64,000 bases of DNA from WVYX01 sp039586815 (GTDB taxonomy: Bacteria; Gemmatimonadota; Gemmatimonadetes; Gemmatimonadales; GWC2-71-9): NCBI GenBank assembly GCA_039586815.1, contig JBDHJR010000005.1, positions 42,519-106,518 on the forward strand, given 5' to 3'. The position numbers were made by a program, and so were the translations under genes. A model generated the notes under the pieces. That model made no database searches. It worked only from the letters and a program-made list of their open reading frames with translations, and was not told the DNA's origin. Of this stretch, positions 32,812-41,975 are shown one piece after another (position 1 is the first letter of the stretch; the number at the start of each line of letters is the position of its first letter).

Positions 32812-32961
32812 AGCGCGAATCCGCACCCTCCAGAGTCCGCGAATTCCGGTCACTCCGAACTTCTCCGAACACTTTGTGTGCCGTGGGCCTTGTTTTGTGA
32901 AACGCCGGCCAGTACATGAGCGTAACGGAAAGCGTACTGACCAACCCGTGGGGCCTGTGCC

Positions 32962-35900
32962 ATGCGGATCCGACTGAAACACGATCGCCTCGTCGAGCTC
33001 ATAGCCCGGAGCAACCTCTCCCAGAACCACTGGGCGATCAAGCTCGGGCTCTCGCGCGGGCACTGGTCGGACATCGTCAACGGCAAACACCCCTATCCGT
33101 CGGTTAGGACCCGCGAGCGCATGCTCGACATCTTCGCGGTCTCGTTCGACGACCTGTTCGAGACGGAGGGAGGCGGGTGGTCGGACCAGAGCTTCGAGCA
33201 GGCCATGTCGGAGCGCTACCTGATCGACCGTGAGCTCGGCCAGGGGGGGATGGGCACGGTGTACATGGCCCGGGACTTCAAGCTCGGGCGGGTCGTGGCA
33301 CTGAAGGTCGTGTCGCCCGAGGCGGTGAGCGGCATCGGGGTGCAGCAGTTCCTCAAGGAGATTCTCTACACGGCCCGGCTGGAGCATCACCACATCCTCC
33401 CGCTGTACGACGCGGGAGAGGCTGCGGGCTATCCCTACTACGTCATGCCGTACGTGCGGGATGGATCGCTGCGCGACCTGCTGGACCGCAAGCAGCGCCT
33501 ACCGCTGGACGAGGCACTCGAGATCAGTCGCGGCGTGGCCAGCGCCCTCAGCCACGCGCACCAACAGAAGGTGCTCCACTGCGACGTCAAGCCGGCCAAC
33601 GTGCTGCTATCGGGGACGCATGCCTACGTGGCCGACTTCGGAATCTCGCGGGCGATCCATCGCGAGTCGCTCGAGTGGGGCAGGCCCGCGGGTCTCGACA
33701 CCTCGGCTGGAACCCCGGCGTACGTGAGCCCCGAGCAAGCCAGTGGCGAGCAGCAGCTCGACGGGCGCTCCGACGTGTACAGCCTCGCGTGCATGGTGTT
33801 CGAGATGCTCTCCGGCCGGAAGCCGTTCCAGGGGGAGACCACCATGGCGGTGGTGTCCCGGCGATTCACCTCGGAGCCACCCGACCTGCAGGAGCTCGTT
33901 CCAGAGCTGCCGTCGCGCCTGTCCAAAGCCGTGCAGCGCGGCATGGCGCTCGATCTCGAGCGACGCCAGGGCGACGCTGGGAGCTTCGTCGAGTCGCTCC
34001 AGCGCGGGGCCAAGCATCGCGCGTCGGGAGTACGCGAGGCGCTGGGAATCCTGCAGACTCGGGTCGGGGTGTTGCTGCGTCGCGTGCTCCGCCGACCGGA
34101 AGGAAAAAGAAGCGGGGAGTTGGTTACCACAGCAAAACGCCTGCGAAACAGAGGAAGACGCATGCTCGGATCCATCAAACAGGACTTCACCTTTGCCCTG
34201 CGCAGCTTCGCCCGCACCCCGGTGTTCGCGGCGGTGGTGATCCTCACGCTCGGCTTCGGGATCGCCGCGAACACGCTGGTGTTCAGCCTCATGAACCCGT
34301 ACTTCTTCCGGCCGCTCCCGTTCAATGACCCCGAGCAACTGGTCCAGCTGGGCCACATAGACCAGGTGCGGGGGTGGGAGGCAGTGCGATTCTCGCTGCC
34401 GCAGCTGCGGGATTACAGGGAGCGGAGCAGGGCGTTCCAGGACATGGGGGCGTACGGGTACACCTCACGCAACCTGACCGGCCTGGATCAGCCCGAGCGG
34501 GTTCTCGCGGGGTTCCTCACGGCGAACATGTTCTCGGTGCTCGGGGCAGCGCCGGCTCTCGGTCGGACCTTCCTGCCCGACGAGGATGGTGCGGGAGCGC
34601 TTCCCGTGGCCGTGCTCGACCACGGCTTGTGGCAGCGGCGCTTCGGCGGCGATCCCGGGATCGTCGGCCAAACGATCACGCTCAACGGTGTCTCCCACAC
34701 GGTAGTGGGGATCATGCCGCAGGACTTCGTGTTCCCATTTGGCGGCATGGATGTGTGGCTGCCGCTGCGGGCCGACTCGCTGCGCATGAACCGGGGACGC
34801 ATGAGCTACTTGATCGTGGGCCGCCTCAAGCCCGACTGGACCATCGACCGGGCACGCGAGGAGCTCCAGGTGGTCCACGCGGCGTTGGGCGAGGTTTATC
34901 CCGAAGACGACGGGGCCTTCCATGGCATCAGCGTGAAGCCGATTCGAAAGGCGCTCAACTTCGCCTGGGAAATACTCCAGATGACGTTCCTGCTGTTGCT
35001 GGTGGCCGTTGGCTTCGCACTGATAATCGCGTGCGTGAACGTCGCGAGCCTGATGCTGGCGCGCGCAACGGCACGCACCGGAGAGGTGGCCGTCCGCTCG
35101 GCGCTGGGTGCGGGACGGAAGCGGCTCGTGCGGCAGTTCCTAACCGAGGGAGCGCTCCTGGCCGTCGCGGGAGCCGTGCTCGGGCTCGTGCTCGCCCGCT
35201 GGGGTGCCGGGATGCTCTGGTCCATCATCCCTGAGGACTGGTACAGGGTGGGCGACGCGACGATCGACGGCACCGTGTTGCTGTTCACGCTGGGTGTCAC
35301 CGTGTTGACCGTCCTGTTGTTCGGGCTCGCACCTGCGTTCGTGGCGACGCGATCGGACCTGAGCGTCGCCCTCAAGGAAGGAGGGCGTACCGGCTTCGGA
35401 ACGCGCTCCGTGCGGCTGCGCCGCGCGCTCGTGGTGTTCGAGGTGGCGCTCGCCGTGGTGATGATCAGCGGAGTGGGCCTTGCCGGACGCAGTCTGCTGG
35501 CGGTGCAACGCATCGATCTTGGGTTCCAGCCCGAGCCCGTACTGGTGGCTGTAGCATCGCCGCCCGCGCTGGACTATCCGGAGCTGACGGATGTGGACCG
35601 GTACTACGACATGGCAGTCACTGAGCTGCGGGGCTTGCCAGGCGTGCAGGCGGTGGGCACGGTCGCACACATCCCCCAGAACCACGAGGAGCCGCTCGAC
35701 GTGTTCGCCCGCGCGGGGCAGGAGCCCGCTAACGCGGAGGACTGGCCCGTCGGATTGTTCAACTCGGCCGGGCCCGGCTACTTCGAGGCAATGGGCATTC
35801 CCATCATGGCGGGGCGCAACTTCGGTACCATCGACGGGCGAGACGCGCGAGACGTGGTGATCGTGAGCGAGCGCCTCGCACGGGAGCTCTATCCCCAAGG

Positions 35901-36600
35901 GAGCGCCGTGGGGCAGACGCTCGTCATGGGTGCTCCACATGACCGCACCACTGCGACGATCATCGGTGTGGTCGGCGACGTGAAGTTCGAGGGACTTACC
36001 GGGATCGAGCACTCCAGTACAGAGCATCCCCAGGTCTACCATGCGTTCAGCCAGGGCGGCGGCCGCCGCCGCTTCATGGTGCTGCAGGGAATGGGTGATC
36101 CCGCATCGCTCACCAATAGCGTGCGGCAGGCCCTCTTGCGCGTAGATCGGAACTTGCCCGTGAGCATCTTCACGATGGAGTCGATCATCGCGCAGAACGT
36201 GCTTCCCTGGAGCATCAGCACGATTCTCCTGGGAGTGATCGGCGCGGCGGCACTGCTCTTGGCGAGTCTCGGCATATACGGCGTGATGGCTTATTCGGTC
36301 GTGCAGCGCCGCAGGGAGATCGGCGTGCGCATGGCGATGGGGGCTTCTCAGGCCGTCATTCGCAAGACGTTCATCCGCGAGGGGCTCAGGCTGAGCGCGA
36401 TAGGCATTGGGATCGGCATCGTGCTCGCCCTCGTTGCGAGCAATCTGGCGCGGGCGGCCCTCTATGGAGTGCGGAGCTTCGACCCGATCACGTTCGGCGG
36501 TGTGTTGGTGCTGTTCGTCGGAGTGGCGGTGGTGGCGAGCCTGCTGCCGGCCATTCGGGCGAGCCGTGTGGATCCCATCACCGCGTTGCGGTACGAGTAG
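32962..36600 (+). CDS. HTH-serine/threonine kinase fused to duplicated MacB/FtsX-type permease
   Basis: A 1212-residue single reading frame with three parts. Residues 1-70 form an XRE-like helix-turn-helix (LSQNHWAIKLGLSRGHWSDIVNG). Residues 86-345 are a Hanks-type kinase: glycine loop GQGGMG (94-99), K115 in VALKVV, the catalytic loop HCDVKPAN (206-213, with Cys in place of the usual Arg), and D225 in DFG. Residues 401-1212 are an ADOP-type permease with two FtsX units, each with MacB-like periplasmic parts (for example ACVNVASLMLARATAR and the final LLPAIRASRVDPITALRYE). A linker of low complexity joins kinase and permease. An HlyD-type protein and an ATPase follow, completing an exporter. 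Sensing and regulating that exporter is the likely role. Confidence 0.85.
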   Translation: MRIRLKHDRLVELIARSNLSQNHWAIKLGLSRGHWSDIVNGKHPYPSVRTRERMLDIFAVSFDDLFETEGGGWSDQSFEQAMSERYLIDRELGQGGMGTVYMARDFKLGRVVALKVVSPEAVSGIGVQQFLKEILYTARLEHHHILPLYDAGEAAGYPYYVMPYVRDGSLRDLLDRKQRLPLDEALEISRGVASALSHAHQQKVLHCDVKPANVLLSGTHAYVADFGISRAIHRESLEWGRPAGLDTSAGTPAYVSPEQASGEQQLDGRSDVYSLACMVFEMLSGRKPFQGETTMAVVSRRFTSEPPDLQELVPELPSRLSKAVQRGMALDLERRQGDAGSFVESLQRGAKHRASGVREALGILQTRVGVLLRRVLRRPEGKRSGELVTTAKRLRNRGRRMLGSIKQDFTFALRSFARTPVFAAVVILTLGFGIAANTLVFSLMNPYFFRPLPFNDPEQLVQLGHIDQVRGWEAVRFSLPQLRDYRERSRAFQDMGAYGYTSRNLTGLDQPERVLAGFLTANMFSVLGAAPALGRTFLPDEDGAGALPVAVLDHGLWQRRFGGDPGIVGQTITLNGVSHTVVGIMPQDFVFPFGGMDVWLPLRADSLRMNRGRMSYLIVGRLKPDWTIDRAREELQVVHAALGEVYPEDDGAFHGISVKPIRKALNFAWEILQMTFLLLLVAVGFALIIACVNVASLMLARATARTGEVAVRSALGAGRKRLVRQFLTEGALLAVAGAVLGLVLARWGAGMLWSIIPEDWYRVGDATIDGTVLLFTLGVTVLTVLLFGLAPAFVATRSDLSVALKEGGRTGFGTRSVRLRRALVVFEVALAVVMISGVGLAGRSLLAVQRIDLGFQPEPVLVAVASPPALDYPELTDVDRYYDMAVTELRGLPGVQAVGTVAHIPQNHEEPLDVFARAGQEPANAEDWPVGLFNSAGPGYFEAMGIPIMAGRNFGTIDGRDARDVVIVSERLARELYPQGSAVGQTLVMGAPHDRTTATIIGVVGDVKFEGLTGIEHSSTEHPQVYHAFSQGGGRRRFMVLQGMGDPASLTNSVRQALLRVDRNLPVSIFTMESIIAQNVLPWSISTILLGVIGAAALLLASLGIYGVMAYSVVQRRREIGVRMAMGASQAVIRKTFIREGLRLSAIGIGIGIVLALVASNLARAALYGVRSFDPITFGGVLVLFVGVAVVASLLPAIRASRVDPITALRYE
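34150..34164 (+). promoter_or_regulatory. Internal ribosome-binding site and start codon inside the kinase-permease fusion
   Basis: AGAGGAAG lies a few bases before an in-frame ATG at 34162, exactly where a free-standing ADOP permease would begin (MLGSIKQDFTFALRSFARTP). The permease could therefore also be made on its own, or this is the scar of two formerly separate genes. Confidence 0.5.
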
Positions 36601-36655
36601 ATGCCGATGCGGCCCGGTCGAGTGCGGGACGCCCAACCCGTGAGGAGTTAGCAGC

Positions 36656-37909
36656 GTGGACATTCAACGAGCACCGCGTCCCAAGCGAAAGAAGTACCTG
36701 CCCGCGGGCCTCGGGCTCGCAGCGGTCGTGCTCGTGGTTCTCGGGCTCACCCAGATCAAGCCGGCGGCGCCCTCGGTGGAGCGCGCGGCGATCTGGACCG
36801 ACACCGTGGCGCGGGGCGTGATGCTCATCCAGGTGCGCGGCACGGGCACGCTGGTGCCCGAGCAGATCCGCTGGATCCCGGCCGAGACGCAGGGGCGGGT
36901 GGAGCGCAAGCTGGTGCAGCCGGGCACCGAGGTCAGTGCCAACACCATCCTGGTCGAATTGAGCAATCCCGACGTGCAGCTCGAGCTGCTCGAGGCCGAG
37001 CGCCAACTCTCGACGGCCGAGCAGCAGATGGTCACCCTGCGGCGCAACCTGCAGACGGAGTCCCTGAACCAGGAGGGCGTGATAGCCCAGGTGCGGGCCC
37101 AGCACCTGGAAGCGCAGCGCAACGCCCAGGCCCTACAGGAGCTGGCGAACCGGGAAGAGGGGTTCATCTCGGAAGCCGAGCTCAAGACGGCACTGGAGAA
37201 GGCCGAGGAGCTGGAAACGCGGCTCGACCTGGAGCAGCGGCGGTTGGCCGTGTTGGCGGAGGCCCAGGGGCCGCAACTGCGGGTGCAGCAAGAGCAGATC
37301 GCTCGGCTCAACCGCATCGTGGCCTTCCAGCGGCGGCGCATCGAGTCGATGCGGGTGCCGGCCGGAATCGACGGTGTGCTGCAGGAGCTGGACCTCGAAG
37401 AGGGACAGTGGGTGATGAGCGGCCAGACCCTGGCCCGGGTGGTCGTGCCCGGCCGGCTCAAGGCAGAGGTGCGGATCCCGCAGGTGCAGGCGCGGGATGT
37501 GGCGCTGGGGCAGCGGGCGCTCGTCGACCTGCGGACCGATTCGGTCGCGGGTCAGGTGGTCCGCATCGATCCCGCGGCGCTCGACGGCACGGTCGCCTTG
37601 GATGTGGCGCTCTCGGGTGCGCTGCCGCGGTCGGCGCGGCCGGGACTGGCGGTCGAGGGGATCGTGGAGATCGAGCGGCTGGAGAACGTGATGTACACGG
37701 CACGGCCGGTGGTGGGGCAGTCCTACGCGACGGTCGGACTGTTCAAGATGGTGGAGGGTGGACGGTATGCGGAACGCGTCACCGTGCGGCTGGGGCGCAC
37801 CTCGGTGAGCACCATCGAGGTGGTGGACGGCCTGCAGGTTGGTGACGTCGTCATTCTCAGCGACATGTCACGATGGGACGCCTACGATCGCGTCCGCATC
37901 AAGGGATAG
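36656..37909 (+). CDS. HlyD-type periplasmic adaptor (membrane fusion) protein
   Basis: Adaptor of a MacB-type exporter, 417 residues. It has a basic N-terminus and one membrane anchor (about residues 15-33), a lipoyl-like half (QGRVERKLVQPGTEVSANTILVELSNPD), and a long coiled coil rich in Gln, Glu and Arg (about residues 100-235). The second lipoyl half (AGIDGVLQELDLEEGQWVMSGQTLA) and a beta-barrel domain follow. The GTG start at 36656 follows GAGGAG. It lies 55 bases after the kinase-permease gene and 14 bases before the ATPase gene, so the three encode one export complex. Confidence 0.88.
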   Translation: MDIQRAPRPKRKKYLPAGLGLAAVVLVVLGLTQIKPAAPSVERAAIWTDTVARGVMLIQVRGTGTLVPEQIRWIPAETQGRVERKLVQPGTEVSANTILVELSNPDVQLELLEAERQLSTAEQQMVTLRRNLQTESLNQEGVIAQVRAQHLEAQRNAQALQELANREEGFISEAELKTALEKAEELETRLDLEQRRLAVLAEAQGPQLRVQQEQIARLNRIVAFQRRRIESMRVPAGIDGVLQELDLEEGQWVMSGQTLARVVVPGRLKAEVRIPQVQARDVALGQRALVDLRTDSVAGQVVRIDPAALDGTVALDVALSGALPRSARPGLAVEGIVEIERLENVMYTARPVVGQSYATVGLFKMVEGGRYAERVTVRLGRTSVSTIEVVDGLQVGDVVILSDMSRWDAYDRVRIKG

Positions 37910-37923
37910 CGGAGGAACACAGC

Positions 37924-38661
37924 ATGGATAGGAGCAACGGAGCACTGATCGAGCTCAACGGCCTGAAGAAGGTGTTCTACACCGACGAGCTGGAAACGCA
38001 CGCCCTCGCAGGCATCGACCTCGAGATCCACGAAGGCGAGTACGTGTCGGTCGCGGGGCCGTCCGGCTGTGGCAAGTCGACCCTGCTGTCCATTCTGGGG
38101 CTGCTGGATACTCCGACGAGTGGCTCTTACAGCTTGGCTGGCAATCCGGTGGCACAGATCTCCGGTACCGACCGCGCCTACATCCGGAATCGGCAGATCG
38201 GCTTCATCTTCCAGGCCTTCAACCTGATTGGCGAGCTCACGGTGTACGAAAACGTCGAGCTGCCGCTCACCTACGGCGACATGTCGTCGCGCGAGCGCAA
38301 GAAGCGTGTAGCGGAAGCGCTCGAGCGGGTCGGCATGTCACATCGCATGAAGCACCATCCGTCCCAGCTATCCGGCGGCCAGCAGCAACGAGTGGCGGTG
38401 GCGCGGGCGGTTGCGGGTGACCCCGCGATCCTCCTGGCCGACGAGCCCACCGGGAACCTCGACTCGACCAACGGCGAGGCCGTGATGGCGCTGCTGCGCG
38501 ACCTGCACCGCGAGGGGGCTACGATCTGCATGGTGACCCACGATCCGCGGTATGCGGAGCACGCGGACCGGACGGTCCGGTTGTTCGATGGCAGGGTCGT
38601 GGATGAGGCTGGCGATGCAGCCGTACCCGACCTCAAGTTGAGCGAGCCGGAGGTGGCTTAG
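37924..38661 (+). CDS. ABC transporter ATPase, MacB/LolD type
   Basis: Cytoplasmic ATPase of 245 residues for the fused permease. Walker A is GPSGCGKST, the Q-loop FQAFNLIGELT, the signature LSGGQQQRVAVARAVAG, Walker B AILLADEPTGNLD, and the switch His is in MVTHDPRYAEHA. LolD/MacB ATPases drive a mechanotransmission cycle, extracting lipoproteins or pushing out peptides and antibiotics rather than moving them through the membrane. The ATG at 37924 has GGAGGA upstream; the ORF could be read from 37873 but that part overlaps the adaptor gene. Confidence 0.92.
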   Translation: MDRSNGALIELNGLKKVFYTDELETHALAGIDLEIHEGEYVSVAGPSGCGKSTLLSILGLLDTPTSGSYSLAGNPVAQISGTDRAYIRNRQIGFIFQAFNLIGELTVYENVELPLTYGDMSSRERKKRVAEALERVGMSHRMKHHPSQLSGGQQQRVAVARAVAGDPAILLADEPTGNLDSTNGEAVMALLRDLHREGATICMVTHDPRYAEHADRTVRLFDGRVVDEAGDAAVPDLKLSEPEVA

Positions 38662-39053
38662 CGGAATGGCCCCGAGCGGCAAGCGGACCGTGGCGAGGAG
38701 ATGAGGATTGAACCACAAACCGCAAACGGCTCCCTCCGCCCCCCGACCGGGAGGTACCGGTTCGGTGACGATTTCCACGCGACGGGCGGAGAGGCTGGCG
38801 TCGCCGTGACCGCACTGAGCCGATGCGGTCACTCCCTATTCCCCGACTTCGATCTGACCACGATGTGAACGGCCGGCTGTCCTCCAGCGAGGACGGCCGC
38901 CGCCGCCACAGGCCTGAGCTTCGCGCCTAATCCTAATCCCCGCAACACGTTAAGAACTGCCGACGGCAGTGGTATCGAACTTGCCTTTCCGTCTGCCATG
39001 ATCGAATGCCCCGCGACGGGGCGCGACACGTATCGGCCAAAAGGGGGGGAGCG
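38662..39053. other. Intergenic region after the MacB-type operon
   Basis: About 390 bases without a credible gene. The one clear feature is a hairpin at 38874-38899, described separately. The remainder shows no repeat or RNA motif that I can defend; the promoter of the lipoprotein gene at 39054 is expected here. Confidence 0.5.
38874..38899. terminator. Strong hairpin without T-run
   Basis: An 11-base stem (38874-38884 with 38889-38899, one G-T wobble) closed by the loop CAGC. It lies 212 bases downstream of the ATPase stop and has no T-run on either side. It could be a terminator, a transcript-stabilising structure, or a protein site; the distance makes simple termination uncertain. Confidence 0.35.
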
Positions 39054-39725
39054 ATGCGGCGGTCGAGGGGAGTATCGGGTGCAGCGGTGCTGCTCGTTGC
39101 GCTGGCGGGTTGCAGCGACTGGACTGGGCCGCATGCGGACGTGGTGGGGAACGGGCGGCTCGCGACGCAGGCGCGCCCCGTCGCGGGATTCGACGGTGTC
39201 ATCCTCAGCGGTGCCGGACGGCTGATCATCGAGCAGACTGGGCGGGAAGCCCTGGCGATCACGGCCGAGGAGAACATCCTGCCCCTGCTCTCGTCGGAGG
39301 TGCGGGACGGCACCCTGATACTCGGCGTGATCCCCAATGTGAGCCTCACGCCCACGCGCGAGATCGTGTACCGGCTGGAGGTGCGCGACCTCTACGACAT
39401 CGTGGTCTCGGGCGCTGGGCAGGTCGAGGCCGTGGGAATCGACACCCCCGAGTTGCATGTCGTGATCAGCGGCGCGGCCAACATCGCGGTGCAGGGAGTG
39501 GCCGACTGGCAGGACCTCATCATCTCCGGGGCCGGCCGCTATGCGGGGCACGATCTGTTCAGCCGGGTGGCGACCGTGACGGTATCCGGCGCCGGCGCGG
39601 CGGTGGTCCGGGTGAGCGACCGGCTGGAGGCTACCGTGAGCGGCAGCGGGCTGGTGGAGTACATCGGAAACCCATGGGTGGAAGCCCAGGTATCGGGCAC
39701 CGGGGTGGTGCGGCGGATCGGATGA
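39054..39725 (+). CDS. Head-GIN (DUF2807) lipoprotein
   Basis: A 223-residue secreted lipoprotein with a signal peptide ending in the lipobox LVALAGC. The mature part is a right-handed beta-helix-like auto-transporter-adhesin head GIN domain, seen as repeated short strands built around the GAGxxxxxG theme (LSGAGRLIIEQ, VSGAGQVEAVG, ISGAANIAVQG, ISGAGRYAGHD, VSGAGAAVVRV, VSGSGLVEYIG, VSGTGVVRRIG). The function of the family is unknown. The ATG at 39054 follows a GGGGGGAG tract; the longer start at 39006 would precede a normal signal peptide by 16 residues. Confidence 0.82.
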   Translation: MRRSRGVSGAAVLLVALAGCSDWTGPHADVVGNGRLATQARPVAGFDGVILSGAGRLIIEQTGREALAITAEENILPLLSSEVRDGTLILGVIPNVSLTPTREIVYRLEVRDLYDIVVSGAGQVEAVGIDTPELHVVISGAANIAVQGVADWQDLIISGAGRYAGHDLFSRVATVTVSGAGAAVVRVSDRLEATVSGSGLVEYIGNPWVEAQVSGTGVVRRIG

Positions 39726-40049
39726 TCGCAGCAGCGGGAGTGGAGGCCAGGCCATGAGAGCACGAAGAACCGATCGAACCGGCAAGCGGGCCGCGCGCCG
39801 CCCGCGGCGCCGACGGCCCAAGAGGCGGGATGCCCCAGGCCTCCCCCAGGGCGGCAACAAGCTGAAACCGACCGTCTACGCCACTACAGTGCCCGGCCTC
39901 ATGCCTCCCGGCGCTCCGGCATCGTAGTTCCCCCCAGCCGGTTCCAATTCCCGCCTGGACTATGTAGATTCGGCTGCGCGGGATCGTTAGTGTTGCACAC
40001 CCTGGACGGCGAGTGAGGAACGGTCTCACAGAGAGACCCGTTGGCACGG
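39726..40049. other. Intergenic region before nadA
   Basis: About 320 bases. A 57-codon Arg-rich open frame at 39754-39927 has GGAGG in front, but its composition (repeated CGG/CGC) looks like random GC-rich DNA, so I do not call it a gene. The nadA promoter should lie in the last 100 bases; no clear motif is visible. Confidence 0.4.
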
Positions 40050-41042
40050 ATGGCGCTACCCCTCCCGATCATCGAAGAGTCCGCCCTATCGCAGGGCGAG
40101 ATCCGCTCGCTCCAGCGTGACATCCGCGAGCTCGCCGCGGAGCGCGGGGCAGTGATCCTGTCTCACAACTACCAGCGCCCCGAGGTTCAGGATGTGGCCC
40201 ACTTCGTGGGCGACTCGCTCGGGCTGTCCCGCCAGGCCGCGGCCGCCGAGGGACAGGTCATCGTGTTCTGCGGCGTCCACTTCATGGCGGAAACGGCAGC
40301 GATCCTCTCGCCTGAGAAGAAGGTGCTCCTGCCCGACCTGCGTGCGGGTTGCTCGCTGGCCGACACGATCACCGCCGAGGATGTGCGGCGCTGGAGGGCG
40401 GAGTTCCCCGATTACCTGGCCGTCGGCTACGTGAACACGTCGGCCGAGGTGAAGGCCGAGCTGGACTACTGCTGCACCAGCGGCAACGCCGTCGAAGTGA
40501 TCGACGCGCTGCCCCAGGACCGCGGCATCCTCTTCCTGCCCGACTTCTTCCTCGGGGCGCACATCAAGCGACTCAGGCCAGAGCGCAACATCGAAGTGTG
40601 GATGGGTGAGTGCCACGTGCACGCCGAGATCAACCCCCGCACGCTGAACCGGGCGCGCAATCTGTATCCGGACGCCGATGTGCTGGTGCATCCGGAGTGC
40701 GGCTGCGCCGGGCAGGTGATCTACGGAATGGGGCGGGGCGACGTGAACCCCGACGGAGTGCACATCACCTCGACCGAGGGAATGATCCGGCGGGTGCGGG
40801 AGAACGGGGCCGCGCGCTACATCGTGGCAACCGAGGTGGGCATTCTGCACCGCATGCAGCAGGTGGCGCCCGACAAGGAGTTCCTGCCGGCCGACCCTGA
40901 GGCGAACTGCGCCTTTATGAAGGCGATCACGCTCCCCGCCGTGTGGAACGCCCTGCGCAACGACGAGCACATCGTTACGGTGCCCCCTGAGATTGCCGAG
41001 CGGGCGCGCACTGCGCTCGACCGGATGGTGTCGATTGGCTGA
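40050..41042 (+). CDS. nadA: Quinolinate synthase
   Basis: Makes quinolinate from iminoaspartate and dihydroxyacetone phosphate for NAD synthesis, using a [4Fe-4S] cluster; cytoplasmic, 330 residues. The three cluster cysteines are visible in VFCGVHFMAETAAIL, HPECGCAGQ and EANCAFMKA. Substrate-binding blocks are SHNYQRPEVQDVAHFVGDS, GYVNTSAEVKAELDYCCTSGN and VWMGECHVH. The ATG at 40050 is preferred, but a TTG at 40041 with GAGAGA upstream is possible. nadC follows and overlaps. No nadB is present in the window. Confidence 0.95.
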   Translation: MALPLPIIEESALSQGEIRSLQRDIRELAAERGAVILSHNYQRPEVQDVAHFVGDSLGLSRQAAAAEGQVIVFCGVHFMAETAAILSPEKKVLLPDLRAGCSLADTITAEDVRRWRAEFPDYLAVGYVNTSAEVKAELDYCCTSGNAVEVIDALPQDRGILFLPDFFLGAHIKRLRPERNIEVWMGECHVHAEINPRTLNRARNLYPDADVLVHPECGCAGQVIYGMGRGDVNPDGVHITSTEGMIRRVRENGAARYIVATEVGILHRMQQVAPDKEFLPADPEANCAFMKAITLPAVWNALRNDEHIVTVPPEIAERARTALDRMVSIG

Positions 41043-41910
41043 CCCCGGCCATCCCGACGCCTCCGACCTTCCCGACCTCGAGACCGACACCCAAGAGCTC
41101 GCCCGGCGCCTCCTCGCAGAGGACGGCGCCGACCTCACCACCGACCTGACGGTTCCCCCGGGGGCATTCGGCAGCGGGACGATCCGTGCCCGCACGGCTA
41201 CCGTTGCCGCGGGCCTGGCGTACGCCGAGGCGGTCGCGCGCGAGGCGGGGTGTGGCAGCGTGGAGTGGGCTGCCGAGGAAGGCGAGGCGGTTGGCGCCGC
41301 CGCAGCGCTGGGTGCGGTGCGCGGCGACCTCGGCGCGATGCTTCGGGCCGAGCGACCCATGCTCAACCTGCTGCAGCGCGGCTGCGGGATCGCCGCGGCG
41401 ACGCGCCGCTTCGTGGAAGCGGTCGGCGGCACGCCGTGCCGCGTGCTCCACACCCGCAAGACGGCACCGGGGCTGCGCGGCTTCGACATCCGCGCGGTGC
41501 TGGCGGGAGGAGGCATGCTGCACCGCATCGGGCTCGAACAAGTGGTCATGGTGAAGGACAACCACTGGGTGGCGCTGCAGCGGGCGGGACGATCGCTCGA
41601 GCAAGTATGCCGCGAGGCGCGCGAGCGCGGCGCCGTGGCCGTGCAGGTCGAGGTGGAATCGACGGCGCAGGTGGAAGAAGCGTGCCGGGCCGGTGCCGAT
41701 CGCCTGCTCATCGACAACCAGCCCCCTGAGGCGTTCGCCCGGCTGGCCGAGCTGGCGCGGCGGCTCGTGCCGCAGATCGAGATCGAGGCGACGGGCGGAA
41801 TCACGCTCGACAGCGCCCGGGCGTATGCCGAGAACGGTGCGGATTACGTGTCGGTCGGCGCCCTCACACACAGCGCGCAAGCCGCCGATCTCACGGTGGA
41901 GGTCGAGTAG
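41035..41910 (+). CDS. nadC: Nicotinate-nucleotide pyrophosphorylase (carboxylating)
   Basis: Converts quinolinate and PRPP to nicotinate mononucleotide and CO2, 291 residues, cytoplasmic. Typical blocks are LLAEDGADLTTDLTVPPGA, the active-site arginine/lysine segments RVLHTRKTAPGLRGFDIRA and MLHRIGLEQVVMVKDNHW, and the C-terminal EATGGITLDSARAYAENGAD barrel end. No ATG or GTG is available in frame at the proper position; the TTG at 41035, overlapping the nadA stop, gives a normal N-terminus (LADPGHPDA), but the true start is uncertain. It forms a two-gene operon with nadA. Confidence 0.93.
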   Translation: MADPGHPDASDLPDLETDTQELARRLLAEDGADLTTDLTVPPGAFGSGTIRARTATVAAGLAYAEAVAREAGCGSVEWAAEEGEAVGAAAALGAVRGDLGAMLRAERPMLNLLQRGCGIAAATRRFVEAVGGTPCRVLHTRKTAPGLRGFDIRAVLAGGGMLHRIGLEQVVMVKDNHWVALQRAGRSLEQVCREARERGAVAVQVEVESTAQVEEACRAGADRLLIDNQPPEAFARLAELARRLVPQIEIEATGGITLDSARAYAENGADYVSVGALTHSAQAADLTVEVE

Positions 41911-41975
41911 AGAGTCCTTCGTCCGAGGTGCCACGCGGCTAACTTTCCACCGGTAGCATTCCTTCCGAGGTCGAC

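Noticed and set aside
39754..39927. A 57-codon Arg-rich small open frame with GGAGG in front
   Set aside because: Arg runs from CGG/CGC repeats look like random GC-rich DNA. It is kept only as a note in the intergenic entry.
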